Positions 6,635 through 15,677 of a stretch of 15,848 nt of DNA are shown here, piece after piece. The stretch covers positions 87,322-103,169 of the forward strand of contig CP070700.1 in NCBI GenBank assembly GCA_020349865.1, given 5' to 3'. Positions within the stretch are counted from its first letter, which is position 1. Each line of letters opens with the position of its first letter. The notes below the pieces were generated by a model. The model made no database searches, was not told the DNA's origin, and saw nothing but the letters and a program-made list of their open reading frames with translations. This stretch comes from Desulfobacteraceae bacterium (GTDB taxonomy: Bacteria > Desulfobacterota > DSM-4660 > Desulfatiglandales > Desulfatiglandaceae). A program made the position numbers and the translations under genes.

Positions 6635-8008
6635 CTATACGCGGACTTCGGCTTCAAAGGCTTCACTGAGGGCCATAATACCATCTCCCACACCCTCTTC
6701 ATCAAAAATCAGTGGCGGGCAGATTTTGATGGTGGCCCCTCCAGGACCTACCGGTGCAAATAACATTAAACCCTTCTTGATTGCCCTGTCTGTTATTCGA
6801 TGGGCCAATTCGCCATCAGGTTCTATTGAATCCTTCTTTACAATATGTATACCATATACCATCCCCCTACCATGGAGTGCTCCAATGACGTCTGGGTAAT
6901 TGTCCTTTAATTTCTCCAGTTCATTGCCAAGGACTTTGCCCACAGATGCAGCATTTGCCAGCACACCTCCATTCAAAAGCACATCAATGCTTGCAAGCGT
7001 CGCTGCGCAGCACACCGGGTTGCCAGTATGAGTACTGGTCATAGAACCAGGTTCATACATATCCATAATCTCGGGACGTGAAAGCACAGCAGATAGCGGT
7101 AAACAACTGCTGCTTCCTTTTCCACAAGCAATTATATCCGGCTCAACGCCATAGTGTTCAAAGGCAAACAACTTACCGGTTCGACCGAACGAGGACTGGA
7201 CTTCATCAAAGATCAAAAGTGCTCCATGGATGGTACACCACTCTCTGAGTCTATGCGCATATTCTTCAGGCATGAAACTGGCTCCGCCCCCCTGATAGGT
7301 TTCGCTCATCACACCTGCAACGTCATCAGGTCTAACGCCTTTTTCTTTTAAGGTCTTTTCAAACAGGGAGAAAGACCGATCTTCAAGCCGAAAATCTCCC
7401 GGGAAAGGTACATGATGGATGTCAGGGTCAGAATTCACAATCCATTCCTTTAATTCAGGGATACCCCCGACTAATTGTGCACCAAGTGTCCGTCCATGAA
7501 ATGCATTTTCAAAAGAAACAATGGTATTTTTATTCTTATCGCCTTTGTTCAAGCCATGTGTCCGGGCCAGCTTCAGGGCACACTCTACAGCTTCTCCCCC
7601 TGTTGTTAAGAGAAATACCTTGTCCAGGCCAACTGGAGAGATCTCTAAAAGCCTTTTAACCAACCGTGCCCGAATTTCACAAGGAAAAAGGTAATTGTGG
7701 AGGAGAGGCCGCTCGATTTGTTCCATCATGGCATCCCGTACCTCTTGCCTCCCGTGCCCAACATTGGCTACCAGAACACCCGAACTCATATCAAGCCATT
7801 TGTTTCCATAAGGATCATACACGTTGACGCCCTCGGCCCGGTCCCAGAGCACCAAGGGTTGGCCGCTCATGGAAAGAGGTTCATATTGTTGCAGTTTCTC
7901 TATAATTGGTAATGAATCCGGAACGGGAATAGACGTCACTATTTTTCTGAATTTTGTTTCAACTCTATCAATGACTTCCGGTTCCATGCTAAACAATATT
8001 TCTCCCAA
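6635..8008 (-). CDS. PLP-dependent class III aminotransferase
   Basis: This 457-residue fold-type I enzyme belongs to the acetylornithine/4-aminobutyrate aminotransferase family. The PLP-phosphate loop is LLTTGGEAVECALKLAR (133-149), followed by FHGRTLGAQ (170-178), the PLP-ring aspartate in LLIFDEVQSSFGRTGK (D268), and the Schiff-base lysine in IIACGKGSSS (K297). The usual EPIQGEGG segment is replaced by SETYQGGGASFMP, which differs from the ornithine aminotransferase in the same run. The two are therefore not recent duplicates and probably use different amino donors. The start is most likely TTG 8008, with GGAG 7 bases upstream and only one base after the arginine deiminase stop, indicating tight coupling. 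ATG 7987 is an alternative. Next to the ureohydrolase it may take an omega-amino product such as 4-aminobutyrate or a diamine, which is an inference from context. Confidence 0.9.
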   Translation of the reverse strand: MGEILFSMEPEVIDRVETKFRKIVTSIPVPDSLPIIEKLQQYEPLSMSGQPLVLWDRAEGVNVYDPYGNKWLDMSSGVLVANVGHGRQEVRDAMMEQIERPLLHNYLFPCEIRARLVKRLLEISPVGLDKVFLLTTGGEAVECALKLARTHGLNKGDKNKNTIVSFENAFHGRTLGAQLVGGIPELKEWIVNSDPDIHHVPFPGDFRLEDRSFSLFEKTLKEKGVRPDDVAGVMSETYQGGGASFMPEEYAHRLREWCTIHGALLIFDEVQSSFGRTGKLFAFEHYGVEPDIIACGKGSSSCLPLSAVLSRPEIMDMYEPGSMTSTHTGNPVCCAATLASIDVLLNGGVLANAASVGKVLGNELEKLKDNYPDVIGALHGRGMVYGIHIVKKDSIEPDGELAHRITDRAIKKGLMLFAPVGPGGATIKICPPLIFDEEGVGDGIMALSEAFEAEVRV

Positions 8009-8009
8009 C

Positions 8010-9254
8010 TTAAATCTCCGCTCTCCATAACGGCATCACAGCACAACGTGGCCCGCCCAGCACTTTCGATAACTCGTTTCCCTCGAGGTCGATGACCTCA
8101 ATACCATTTTTACGTAACTCTTTGTTGGTCGCCACATTCCTGCTCCAGGCAACCACCACACCGGGTTTGAGAGTAAAGACGTTACTGCCAACCCCCCACT
8201 GCTCTGCCTGGGATCTAACCCGATCTTCTCCGCCGACTTTAATTATGCGTATGGATTTCAGTTTAAGTAAGTTTTTAAAAGTCTCAAAAATATTACTCTC
8301 TATACGGGTTTTTATCCTGCCGCCCTCACCTTTCCATATATGGAAGACATTTAGTGAATCTTCTATATATGGATAAAAAAGAAAGGCATCATAGTCTACC
8401 ATTGTAAAAAATGAATCAACGTGAACATAAAATCCGACATCTCCTTTTACAAGCTTCTTGTTGTCGAATTGGAGTGCCAATACATCTGTAAGATACGATT
8501 GTTTCATCATGTTTTTCGCGATCGTGAATATGGTTTGAGCATGCGTCCTCTCATTCAAACCGATAAGCAAAACAGTTTTACTAAGAGGGAATACATTGCC
8601 TCCTTCCAAAGGCGTAGTGTGTTCTTCAGAATTGCCGTACCAGACATCATGCTTCAAATCTTTAAAGTCCGGATGATATTTTAAAATGTACTTTACATAA
8701 AGAGGCTCTCTTTCTCTGGCCCGGCCATACATTACGGAAAATGCTATCCCATTACCAATCGCGGCCGCCGGGTCACGTGACCAGCCAATATTGGTCATTG
8801 AAGTCAAACAAAATTCATTGGTTGTGTCAGATAAATCATGGAGTGAAACTTCGTTAGTCTTATTGTATAGTTCCTCTTTGCTTATTCCACCGGTAAAAAT
8901 ATCAATGAGTTCACCAATATCTACCTTTTCCATATATCTTTGCATGGCTTCAAATGTCTGAGACGATAGCCTCTTAGACTCGTAAGCAACGGTCTTTGCT
9001 ATGAGATCTTTTCTAAGAGCGTCGTCCTCAAGGAGGTCTTTTAGAAGATCACCCATAATATAAACTTTTATTCCGTGGTGCCTTAGCGTATCCACATATA
9101 CTTGATGCTCCTCTGCAGCTCTGTCGGGCCAGGGAACGTTCTCCCATAAAAGCGCCTTCATATTTGATGGGGTTAGTCGCGTAATTTCCTTGCCCGGGCG
9201 CTGCATCATTACGGCCTTGAGTTTACCAATTTCGGAATTAACCTGAATTTTCAT
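8010..9254 (-). CDS. arcA: Arginine deiminase
   Basis: This enzyme converts arginine to citrulline and ammonia, the first step of the arginine deiminase pathway, in the cytoplasm. From ATG 9254 it is 414 residues, matching the family's usual 400 to 420. Landmarks in order are LKAVMMQRPGKE (12-23), GWSRDPAAAIGNG (D161), TTPLEGGNVF (E217), the histidine and aspartate of YVHVDSFFTM (H278, D280), and the catalytic cysteine in LGGPRCAVMPLWR (C404). The normally invariant EGGD motif is EGGN here (N220), which is odd. Its product can be used by the carbamoyltransferase and carbamate kinase in the same run, completing the ATP-yielding pathway. A GTG at 9290 is in frame, but it falls in a degenerate repeat and has no ribosome binding site, so I prefer ATG 9254. 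The aminotransferase follows one base after the stop. Confidence 0.9.
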   Translation of the reverse strand: MKIQVNSEIGKLKAVMMQRPGKEITRLTPSNMKALLWENVPWPDRAAEEHQVYVDTLRHHGIKVYIMGDLLKDLLEDDALRKDLIAKTVAYESKRLSSQTFEAMQRYMEKVDIGELIDIFTGGISKEELYNKTNEVSLHDLSDTTNEFCLTSMTNIGWSRDPAAAIGNGIAFSVMYGRAREREPLYVKYILKYHPDFKDLKHDVWYGNSEEHTTPLEGGNVFPLSKTVLLIGLNERTHAQTIFTIAKNMMKQSYLTDVLALQFDNKKLVKGDVGFYVHVDSFFTMVDYDAFLFYPYIEDSLNVFHIWKGEGGRIKTRIESNIFETFKNLLKLKSIRIIKVGGEDRVRSQAEQWGVGSNVFTLKPGVVVAWSRNVATNKELRKNGIEVIDLEGNELSKVLGGPRCAVMPLWRAEI

Positions 9255-9286
9255 TATAAAGAAATTCTTTCTTGTTAAATAAGTAT

Positions 9287-9353
9287 TCACCGCAGACGCA
9301 AAGAACGCTGAGATCCATTTTCTTTTTCTTCGTTCTTAACGTCTCTATCGTGA
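9287..9353. repeat. Decayed inverted repeat between carbamoyltransferase and deiminase genes
   Basis: CACCGCAGACGCAAAGAACG (9288-9307 and onward to 9313) is of the type 'caccgcagagacgcagagaacgcagag', a repeat seen in many environmental bacterial genomes. A degenerate inverse copy (TTCTTCGTTCTTAACGTCTC) lies at 9326-9352, so RNA from either strand could fold into an imperfect stem. There is no coding sequence here. It could be a transcript-processing or stabilising stem inside the catabolic run. Confidence 0.6.
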
Positions 9354-9431
9354 AAAATTATAAATGTATTGGGAACGAAGGTGTTTGTCGACTTCAGCTA
9401 ATAAGGTAACTGATGGAATTAGAGATACAAA

Positions 9432-10361
<930 letters not shown>

Positions 10362-10409
10362 TCAGTCATGTTCTTCTGTTAATATCAATATCTCTTTTTA
10401 GAAATTGTT

Positions 10410-11609
10410 TTAGCTTGTCAGAACCGTTTCAATTCTCTCCAGGGCCCAGTCGATCTCTTCTTTTTTGATCACGAGGGGCGGTGCGAAACGGATAGTGTTT
10501 TCATGGGTTTCCTTGCAGAGCAATCCTCGCGTCATCAGCCTCTCGCAATACTGGCGGGCGCCGCCGGCTTCTGGAACCATCTCCACAGCGATGAACAGGC
10601 CCTTGCCCCTAACCTCCTTGATATGGGGGCCCTTGATATCTGACAATCCGGATAGGAAATATTTTCCCATAGCTGCAGAATTTTCAATCATGTTCTCATC
10701 AATTAAGACCTTAATGGCCGTCCTTGCGACGGCACAGGCAAGGGGATTGCCCCCAAAGGTACTGCCGTGATCCCCAGGACGCAATACGCCCAGGACCTCC
10801 TTGTTGGAGAGGACCGCCGAGATGGGGTAGAATCCTCCAGAAAGGGCTTTGCCGATGAGGGTCAGGTCAGCTTCAATGCAGTCATGTTGCTCGGCCAGTA
10901 GCTTGCCTGTACGGCCCAGTCCAGTCTGAATCTCGTCCAGGACAAGAACGACATTGTTTTTCTCGCAAATGGCTTTGGCTTCTCTTAGATATCCTGCCGG
11001 CGGGATGATCACACCGGCCTCTCCCTGGATTGGTTCAACCAGGAAGGCTACGGTATTAGGCTTAATTGCCTCTTCAAGGGCATTGGCATCGCCAAACGGA
11101 ATTATCTTGAATCCGGGCGTAAAGGGGCCAAACCCACCTCGTGAACCTTCATCTGTGCTGAACCCGACAATGGTGATCGTCCTGCCATGGAAGTTATTTT
11201 TGCATACAATTACTTCGGCCTGATCCTCAGGGATTCCTTTGACCTTGTATCCCCATTTACGAACGGCCTTTATAACGGTTTCCACTGCCTCGGCCCCGCT
11301 GTTCATTGGCAAGACCTTGTGTGAATTAGTCAACGCACAGATTTCCTGATAAAAAAGGCCCAACTGATCGTTGCGGAATGCCCGTGATGTGAGGGTCAGG
11401 TTGTGGGCCTGTTCGATCAGTGTTTGCATGATCTCCGGGTGGCAGTGCCCTTGATTGACTGCTGAATAAGCAGCCAGGCAGTCTAAGTATTTGTTGCCTT
11501 CCACGTCCCAGACCCAAACTCCTTCACCGCGCATAAGAACCACATTAAGAGGATTATAATTATGGGCACCAAATTCGTCTTCTAATTTTATGTAATATTG
11601 GCGATCCAT
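10410..11609 (-). CDS. rocD: Ornithine aminotransferase
   Basis: This enzyme transfers the delta-amino group of ornithine to 2-oxoglutarate, giving glutamate 5-semialdehyde/pyrroline-5-carboxylate. It belongs to the PLP-dependent class III enzymes and is cytoplasmic. It is 399 residues, the standard length. Motifs are [20 protein letters not shown] (102-121), [27 protein letters not shown] (191-204), [14 protein letters not shown] (D225) and the Schiff-base lysine in [12 protein letters not shown] (K254), followed by [14 protein letters not shown]. These patterns are characteristic of RocD rather than acetylornithine aminotransferase. No strong Shine-Dalgarno precedes ATG 11609 (only a GAAG-like element). 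It lies between carbamate kinase (179-base gap with repeats) and the carbamoyltransferase (60-base gap), placing it as the consumer of the ornithine they release. Confidence 0.93.
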   Translation of the reverse strand: MDRQYYIKLEDEFGAHNYNPLNVVLMRGEGVWVWDVEGNKYLDCLAAYSAVNQGHCHPEIMQTLIEQAHNLTLTSRAFRNDQLGLFYQEICALTNSHKVLPMNSGAEAVETVIKAVRKWGYKVKGIPEDQAEVIVCKNNFHGRTITIVGFSTDEGSRGGFGPFTPGFKIIPFGDANALEEAIKPNTVAFLVEPIQGEAGVIIPPAGYLREAKAICEKNNVVLVLDEIQTGLGRTGKLLAEQHDCIEADLTLIGKALSGGFYPISAVLSNKEVLGVLRPGDHGSTFGGNPLACAVARTAIKVLIDENMIENSAAMGKYFLSGLSDIKGPHIKEVRGKGLFIAVEMVPEAGGARQYCERLMTRGLLCKETHENTIRFAPPLVIKKEEIDWALERIETVLTS

Positions 11610-11625
11610 TGTTTCTGCTTCTAAC

Positions 11626-11722
11626 CTCGATACTTGAAACTGGAAACTTGAAACTGGCTTACGCCTTGCCAGGATTGATATTGTCTTGTCCTATCGAGTT
11701 TCAAATATCAAGTTTCTTCACT
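11626..11722. repeat. Short direct and inverted repeats upstream of ornithine aminotransferase
   Basis: CTTGAAACTGG occurs twice (starting at 11633 and 11647) with AAA between the copies. GATACTTGAAAC (11629-11640) has an inverted partner GTTTCAAATATC (11698-11709) with 11 of 12 matches, so a large hairpin is possible. It fills most of the 179-base gap after carbamate kinase. It looks like a degenerate repeat cluster; a role as a transcript-processing stem is possible. Confidence 0.55.
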
Positions 11723-11788
11723 GGTAGTGCAATAATTTTCTATTAAAATCAACTAATGAGCTAATCTGTAAACACTAACTTAAGCTTT

Positions 11789-12727
11789 CTATTTAACAAT
11801 CTCAGTGCCTGCCTTTCCTGCGACAGCTTCTTCAACAGCTTCAATGGAGGTGATTAAAGCCCTTTTTCCATCGCCCTGGAGAAACTGAATGGCAGCTTCG
11901 ATCTTTGGTCTCATGGATCCGGCGGGAAAGTGGCCCTCTTTCACATAGCGGGATGCTTCCTCGATATTCACAGCGCGTAGGAATTCCTGATCCGGGTCTC
12001 CATAACGAAGGGCCGCACCCTCAACGTCACTTGCGATGAGTAAAATATCCACCCCTACTTCTTCGGCTAATTTAGCGCTGGCCAGATCTTTGTCAATAAC
12101 GGCATTTACTCCCGCGAAGGTTCGTCCCCTCTGTATCACTGGTATCCCTCCTCCCCCGCAGCAAATGACGATGAAATCCATTTTGATAAGCTTAATGATT
12201 TCGTGTTTTTCTATGATGGTCACTGGCCTGGGAGAAGCCACTACTCGCCGGTATCCTTTCTTTGTTTTTTGGGTCGAATAGGGGAGGGCTGCTGCTTCTT
12301 CCTCCGTGTAGAAAGGACCGACCGGTTTCGATGGATTTCTAAAAGCAGGATCCTTTCCATCCACGACCACATAAGTAATGAGGTTCACCAGGGACTTCTT
12401 GGATATTACCCCTAGTTCTCTGAATTCAGTGTCAAGGGTCGATTCGATCATGTAACCGATCTGGCCTTGAGTCTGGGCTACTAAAATCTCAAGCGGCAAT
12501 CTTGGGACTGCATCGCAACATTCCTGCTGCACGAGCAGATTGCCGACCTGCGGACCGTTTCCGTGGGTGATGATGATTCTATAATCCTCAGAAAGCCGGG
12601 CAATTTGCCGAATAGGCACTTTCAGGTTCTGGAACTGTTCTTCAATCGTGCCCACCTGGCCTTTCCGAATGAGGGCATTACCGCCAAGGGCCACTAATAA
12701 GATTTCCTTTTCTGCTTTGCTTTTCAT
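11789..12727 (-). CDS. arcC: Carbamate kinase
   Basis: This enzyme uses carbamoyl phosphate plus ADP to make ATP, ammonia and bicarbonate, the energy-yielding last step of the arginine deiminase pathway. The 312-residue protein has the amino acid kinase fold: LLVALGGNALI at the N-terminus, ITHGNGPQVGNLLVQQE (54-70), VICCGGGGIPV, DKDLASAKLAEEVGVDILLI, and HFPAGSMRPKIEAAIQFL near the C-terminus. All are typical of carbamate kinase and not of acetylglutamate or aspartate kinase. The ATG at 12727 lies 35 bases after the dehydrogenase gene; the Shine-Dalgarno is poor. Its presence is the best evidence that the carbamoyltransferase and deiminase in this run work in the degradative direction. Confidence 0.95.
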   Translation of the reverse strand: MKSKAEKEILLVALGGNALIRKGQVGTIEEQFQNLKVPIRQIARLSEDYRIIITHGNGPQVGNLLVQQECCDAVPRLPLEILVAQTQGQIGYMIESTLDTEFRELGVISKKSLVNLITYVVVDGKDPAFRNPSKPVGPFYTEEEAAALPYSTQKTKKGYRRVVASPRPVTIIEKHEIIKLIKMDFIVICCGGGGIPVIQRGRTFAGVNAVIDKDLASAKLAEEVGVDILLIASDVEGAALRYGDPDQEFLRAVNIEEASRYVKEGHFPAGSMRPKIEAAIQFLQGDGKRALITSIEAVEEAVAGKAGTEIVK

Positions 12728-12762
12728 GGCGTATATACGGAATTTCCAAATGACATTAGTTG

Positions 12763-13848
12763 CTATGGTTTCAAGTCGTCCACATACTTTTTGACTTCAG
12801 CAATTTGTTTTATTCTTTCCTCGGCCATTCGGTCAGCCGCCAGAAAAGTAGGTATATTATCACGGTCAGCAATCTCGAACACCCTCTTCATATTATCATA
12901 GACTCGGGACACCTTTTCCTTGCCGCGCTCGTGGCTTACTCCACCAACGCCTAACCTGTCCGTGTCATAGATGGTTCCTCCGGCATTTGTAATGTAGTCA
13001 GGTGCGTAGACCATTTGCTTTTTTTCTATGAGATCACCATGGCGTTCTTCTTTAAGCTGATTGTTGGCACTACCGCAAATGATCTTGCATTGCAGCCGGT
13101 TCAGGGTCTCGTCGTTGATGATGGCACCCAGGGCACACGGGCAGAAAATGTCGCAGTCCACATCATAGATCGCTTCAGCGTTCACCTTTTCCACGCCATA
13201 CCTCGAAACCATTGCCTCAATTTTTTCGGAATCAATATCGCTCACCACCATCTTTGCTCCAAGTTTGTGAAGCTGCCCGACCACGTTGTGTCCTACTGCT
13301 CCCAAACCCTGCACGGTTACTCTCTTCGCCTCCAGGCTGTCGGATCCGTAAACACGATTGCAGCAGGCCTGCATGGCGCGAATGGTTCCAAAAGCCGTCA
13401 TGGGTGCAATATCTCCGGCCCCACCCAGATAGGTCGGGAGGGTAACAACGTGTTCTGTTTCCATGCGAATGTATTCCATGTCCTTTAAGGTAGTTCCCAC
13501 GTCCTCGCCCGTGATGTATTTCCCCCCCAGACGATTGATAAATTTTCCAAGAGCCCGAAAAACGGGTTCCCGGTCGTTTCGCTTCGGGTCCCCTATGATC
13601 ACGGCCTTGCCACCCCCCAGATTGACTCCGGCTGCAGCGTACTTATAGGTCATTCCCCGGGCCAGTCGCAAGCAATCCTCAATGGCGTCCATTTCACTGT
13701 CATACTGCCACATACGGCAACCCCCTGTGGCAGGCCCGAGGGTTGTGTCATGAATGGCAATGATGGCCTTGAAGTCAAGGGCTTTATCCTGGCAAAGAAA
13801 TAGATTCTCGTAATCGTATTTTTCCATATAACTGAAAATTGCCTCCAT
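12763..13848 (-). CDS. Leucine dehydrogenase-type amino acid dehydrogenase
   Basis: This cytoplasmic enzyme oxidatively deaminates a branched-chain (or related) amino acid with NAD to the 2-oxoacid, ammonia and NADH. The 361-residue protein of the Glu/Leu/Phe/Val dehydrogenase family has PATGGCRMW (39-47), GMTYKYAAAGVNLGGGKAVI with the substrate-binding and catalytic lysines K69 and K81, YITGEDVGTT (111-120), and the nucleotide-binding VQGLGAVGHNVV (179-190). Length and lysine positions match leucine dehydrogenases rather than glutamate dehydrogenase. The segment usually GDPSP is GDIAP here, so substrate preference is uncertain; phenylalanine or valine dehydrogenase are alternatives. The start is ATG 13848, after AAGGAG at 6-base spacing. 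A longer frame to 13899 would overlap the DUF362 gene. The gap to that gene is 19 bases, so they are probably cotranscribed. Confidence 0.9.
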   Translation of the reverse strand: MEAIFSYMEKYDYENLFLCQDKALDFKAIIAIHDTTLGPATGGCRMWQYDSEMDAIEDCLRLARGMTYKYAAAGVNLGGGKAVIIGDPKRNDREPVFRALGKFINRLGGKYITGEDVGTTLKDMEYIRMETEHVVTLPTYLGGAGDIAPMTAFGTIRAMQACCNRVYGSDSLEAKRVTVQGLGAVGHNVVGQLHKLGAKMVVSDIDSEKIEAMVSRYGVEKVNAEAIYDVDCDIFCPCALGAIINDETLNRLQCKIICGSANNQLKEERHGDLIEKKQMVYAPDYITNAGGTIYDTDRLGVGGVSHERGKEKVSRVYDNMKRVFEIADRDNIPTFLAADRMAEERIKQIAEVKKYVDDLKP

Positions 13849-13867
13849 AATTATCTCCTTTTTTATC

Positions 13868-15076
13868 TTATCCTGTCTTATCCAGGCTCTCTTCGGCATA
13901 CATCCGCTTTACCTCGGCCCTGTCACCGATAATAGCTTTTACAACAGCGGAATTATTTGGCGGACAGCCCTTAACGTACCGTTCGGTTCTATCCTCTTTG
14001 GATGTACACTTGCCTATTGTTACAATGTCCTCCATCGGAAAACCTTCCGGAATGGGAGCACCCCCTGTCACCACGGTTACGCCCGGCAGGTACATTAACT
14101 GGTCAGAATTGCGCATATCAATAAGTGCACTCATAACCGTATTGCGGCAGCCCGTGCAAGTGGCTTCTCCTTGAATGAGTTGGAAACCTTCAATACCCTT
14201 TACAGGATCGTCCTCAATAGAGCGGAGAAACCGTCGTCTGACCCCGTCTAAAGGCTCTCCTACTACCTCGATCTGATCCGGATCTATCACTCCCAGACCC
14301 CGGGCCGATGCATTCACAGTCAACAATGTCTCACCGGGCTCATACCCGATAAGTTGTGCACAGGTGGAGTCCACAGCCACGAGGTCCTTTCCCGCCAGAA
14401 TGAGATTCATCTCTACAGGTTTGCCAAAGACCGGACCTACACCCTCCTGGCAGACGATGGCATCCACTACGGCCAGGCAGGGCTTTACCGCGGATAATAA
14501 ATCTACGACTCCGTCAAAGAGACCCTCCTGGTGCATGCCCTTTTTGCCCTTGTCCGTCAGCAACCCCTTGAGCTTTTTGATGGCGCACGTCATCTCTGTC
14601 TGATCATGGGTCTTGAGTTTGGGGACACTGATAACCACATCTGCCTGCTGTACAAGTTCCCAGCACTGTACGGTCTTAAAAACTTTGCCATTTTCGACAG
14701 GAATATCCACGGGAGTTGTCCTCTTTAAATCTATAACCTCATAGCCCCTGTCCCTGAGTTCCCGGTAGCCAGACTCCTGTATGACTTTTTCCGTATCCAC
14801 TCCCACAGCAGAGGATTCCGCAATCACCGGACGAGCTCCAAGTCCTTTTACAATATCGGAAAGGGCTCTCGGTATCTCTGGAATAGTTATGCATCCTGCC
14901 TCCCTTTCCACTGGAGGGGCGACCCAACTCGGGTTGATGAGCACCAAATGCCCGGGCTTGATAAAGTCTTTTATGCCACCAATCAGATCCAGTGCCCTTT
15001 GCACAGCCTCTCTGATTTCAGGATATTCAGGTTTGGGATTTGTCTTAACAATTGATACCTTACTCTTGCTCATCAT
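13868..15076 (-). CDS. DUF362 domain-containing protein
   Basis: This protein of about 402 residues shows DUF362 features: an N-terminal KVSIVKT strand, VLINPSWVAPP, VIAESSAVGVDTEKV (near 83-97), the hallmark ADVVISVPKLKTHDQTEMT (near 145-163) followed by AIKKLKGLLT, then GPVFGKPVEMNLILAGKDLV and AVDSTCAQLIGYEP. A C-terminal CTGC pair (EATCTGCRNTV) and further cysteines could bind metal or an iron-sulfur centre, but no complete 4Fe-4S ferredoxin motif is present. No biochemical function is established for this type. The start is ATG 15076 or the adjacent ATG 15073, after GGAGG at 4- and 7-base spacing respectively; an upstream frame to 15130 would overlap the PpnP gene. It is 38 bases after that gene and 19 before the dehydrogenase, so it belongs to the same unit. 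Confidence 0.85.
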   Translation of the reverse strand: MMSKSKVSIVKTNPKPEYPEIREAVQRALDLIGGIKDFIKPGHLVLINPSWVAPPVEREAGCITIPEIPRALSDIVKGLGARPVIAESSAVGVDTEKVIQESGYRELRDRGYEVIDLKRTTPVDIPVENGKVFKTVQCWELVQQADVVISVPKLKTHDQTEMTCAIKKLKGLLTDKGKKGMHQEGLFDGVVDLLSAVKPCLAVVDAIVCQEGVGPVFGKPVEMNLILAGKDLVAVDSTCAQLIGYEPGETLLTVNASARGLGVIDPDQIEVVGEPLDGVRRRFLRSIEDDPVKGIEGFQLIQGEATCTGCRNTVMSALIDMRNSDQLMYLPGVTVVTGGAPIPEGFPMEDIVTIGKCTSKEDRTERYVKGCPPNNSAVVKAIIGDRAEVKRMYAEESLDKTG

Positions 15077-15114
15077 AAGTCCTCCATAGGGCATAATATC
15101 ATGACACGATTTTA

Positions 15115-15393
15115 TTACTTGTATTCGCACACATATGACGCCGGTTTCAACACATTCAAATCGAACTTTGCTTGGGCCGGGATCACAACAGTATCACCAA
15201 CCTTCGCCGTCTTCCAATCCGAAGCCGGTGGTCGAATTTCAAATTCCCCCACAGTAACCGTGAGGTGTTCTTCTTTTTCTGTATCAAAGGAATACTCTCC
15301 CGGCAAAAGCACTCCAACAGTGTATGGCATACCATCCAGTTCGAAACCCAGGCTCTTTACCTTGCCTTCCAAGTATTCGTTGACCTTGATCAT
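15115..15393 (-). CDS. ppnP: Pyrimidine/purine nucleoside phosphorylase PpnP (YaiE family)
   Basis: This small cupin-like protein of 92 residues is the normal size for PpnP/YaiE (formerly DUF1255), which splits nucleosides with phosphate. Family-typical stretches are NEYLEGKVKSLGFELDG at the N-terminus, VGVLLPGEYSFDTEKEEHLT (about 26-45), and the C-terminal ASDWKTAKVGDTVVIPAQAK with FDLNVLKPASYVCEY. The start ATG 15393 follows AAGGAGG at 8-base spacing; a GTG at 15402 is in frame but overlaps the ribosome binding site. It is the first gene of the catabolic run, and a small hairpin stands directly before its Shine-Dalgarno. A link of nucleoside cleavage to amino acid catabolism is not obvious, and some YaiE-like proteins may have other ligands. 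Confidence 0.88.
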   Translation of the reverse strand: MIKVNEYLEGKVKSLGFELDGMPYTVGVLLPGEYSFDTEKEEHLTVTVGEFEIRPPASDWKTAKVGDTVVIPAQAKFDLNVLKPASYVCEYK

Positions 15394-15409
15394 ATTTCTC
15401 ACCTCCTTG

Positions 15410-15425
15410 GCACGGAAAATCGTGC
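15410..15425 (-). promoter_or_regulatory. Hairpin adjoining the ppnP ribosome binding site
   Basis: On the minus strand GCACG-ATTTTC-CGTGC forms a perfect 5-bp stem with a 6-base loop, two bases before the AAGGAGG of ppnP. It could be an operator or a leader hairpin affecting translation of the first gene of the run. No clear sigma70 or sigma54 promoter was found around it. Confidence 0.35.
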
Positions 15426-15515
15426 AATTTTGTGTTTCTTGCCAGTGTCTCGTATTGTAAATTTGATTACTTATTGCAAAGCGGCTGCGGATCGGCGGAG
15501 CTAATCATTGCATAT

Positions 15516-15600
15516 AGGCATAAGATTCAAGGCACAAGGCGCAAGGGATGAGGACTATATGCTCCTCTTTTTTTCGCTTTAAGCCTTATTATGCCTGACG
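15516..15600. repeat. Degenerate intergenic inverted repeat
   Basis: AGGCATAAG (15516-15524) is mirrored by TTATTATGCCT (ending at 15595), with the repetitive stretch CAAGGCACAAGGCGCAAGG just inside the left arm. A short GAGGA/TCCTC stem followed by a T-run lies between the arms on the plus strand. It fills the gap between the oxidoreductase gene and ppnP and has no coding sequence. Confidence 0.45.
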
Positions 15601-15677
15601 CCTTTGGCCATGTCACTTCCTTCTGGGCTTAGTATGTCACCATGTTTTGTCGATCTCGGAATATATGATGCGGGCCA

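Noticed and set aside
13015..13488. Plus-strand open frame of 157 codons
   Set aside because: It is antisense to the leucine dehydrogenase-type gene, whose motifs and length are complete; no start signal supports it.
15403..15480. Possible sigma54 promoter (TGGCA and TTGCA elements) upstream of ppnP
   Set aside because: The GG and GC elements are 13 to 16 bases apart on either strand rather than the required 10.
15548..15570. GAGGA/TCCTC stem followed by a T-run, resembling a plus-strand terminator
   Set aside because: There is no plus-strand gene upstream for it to end, the stem is only 5 bp, and it lies in a degenerate repeat.
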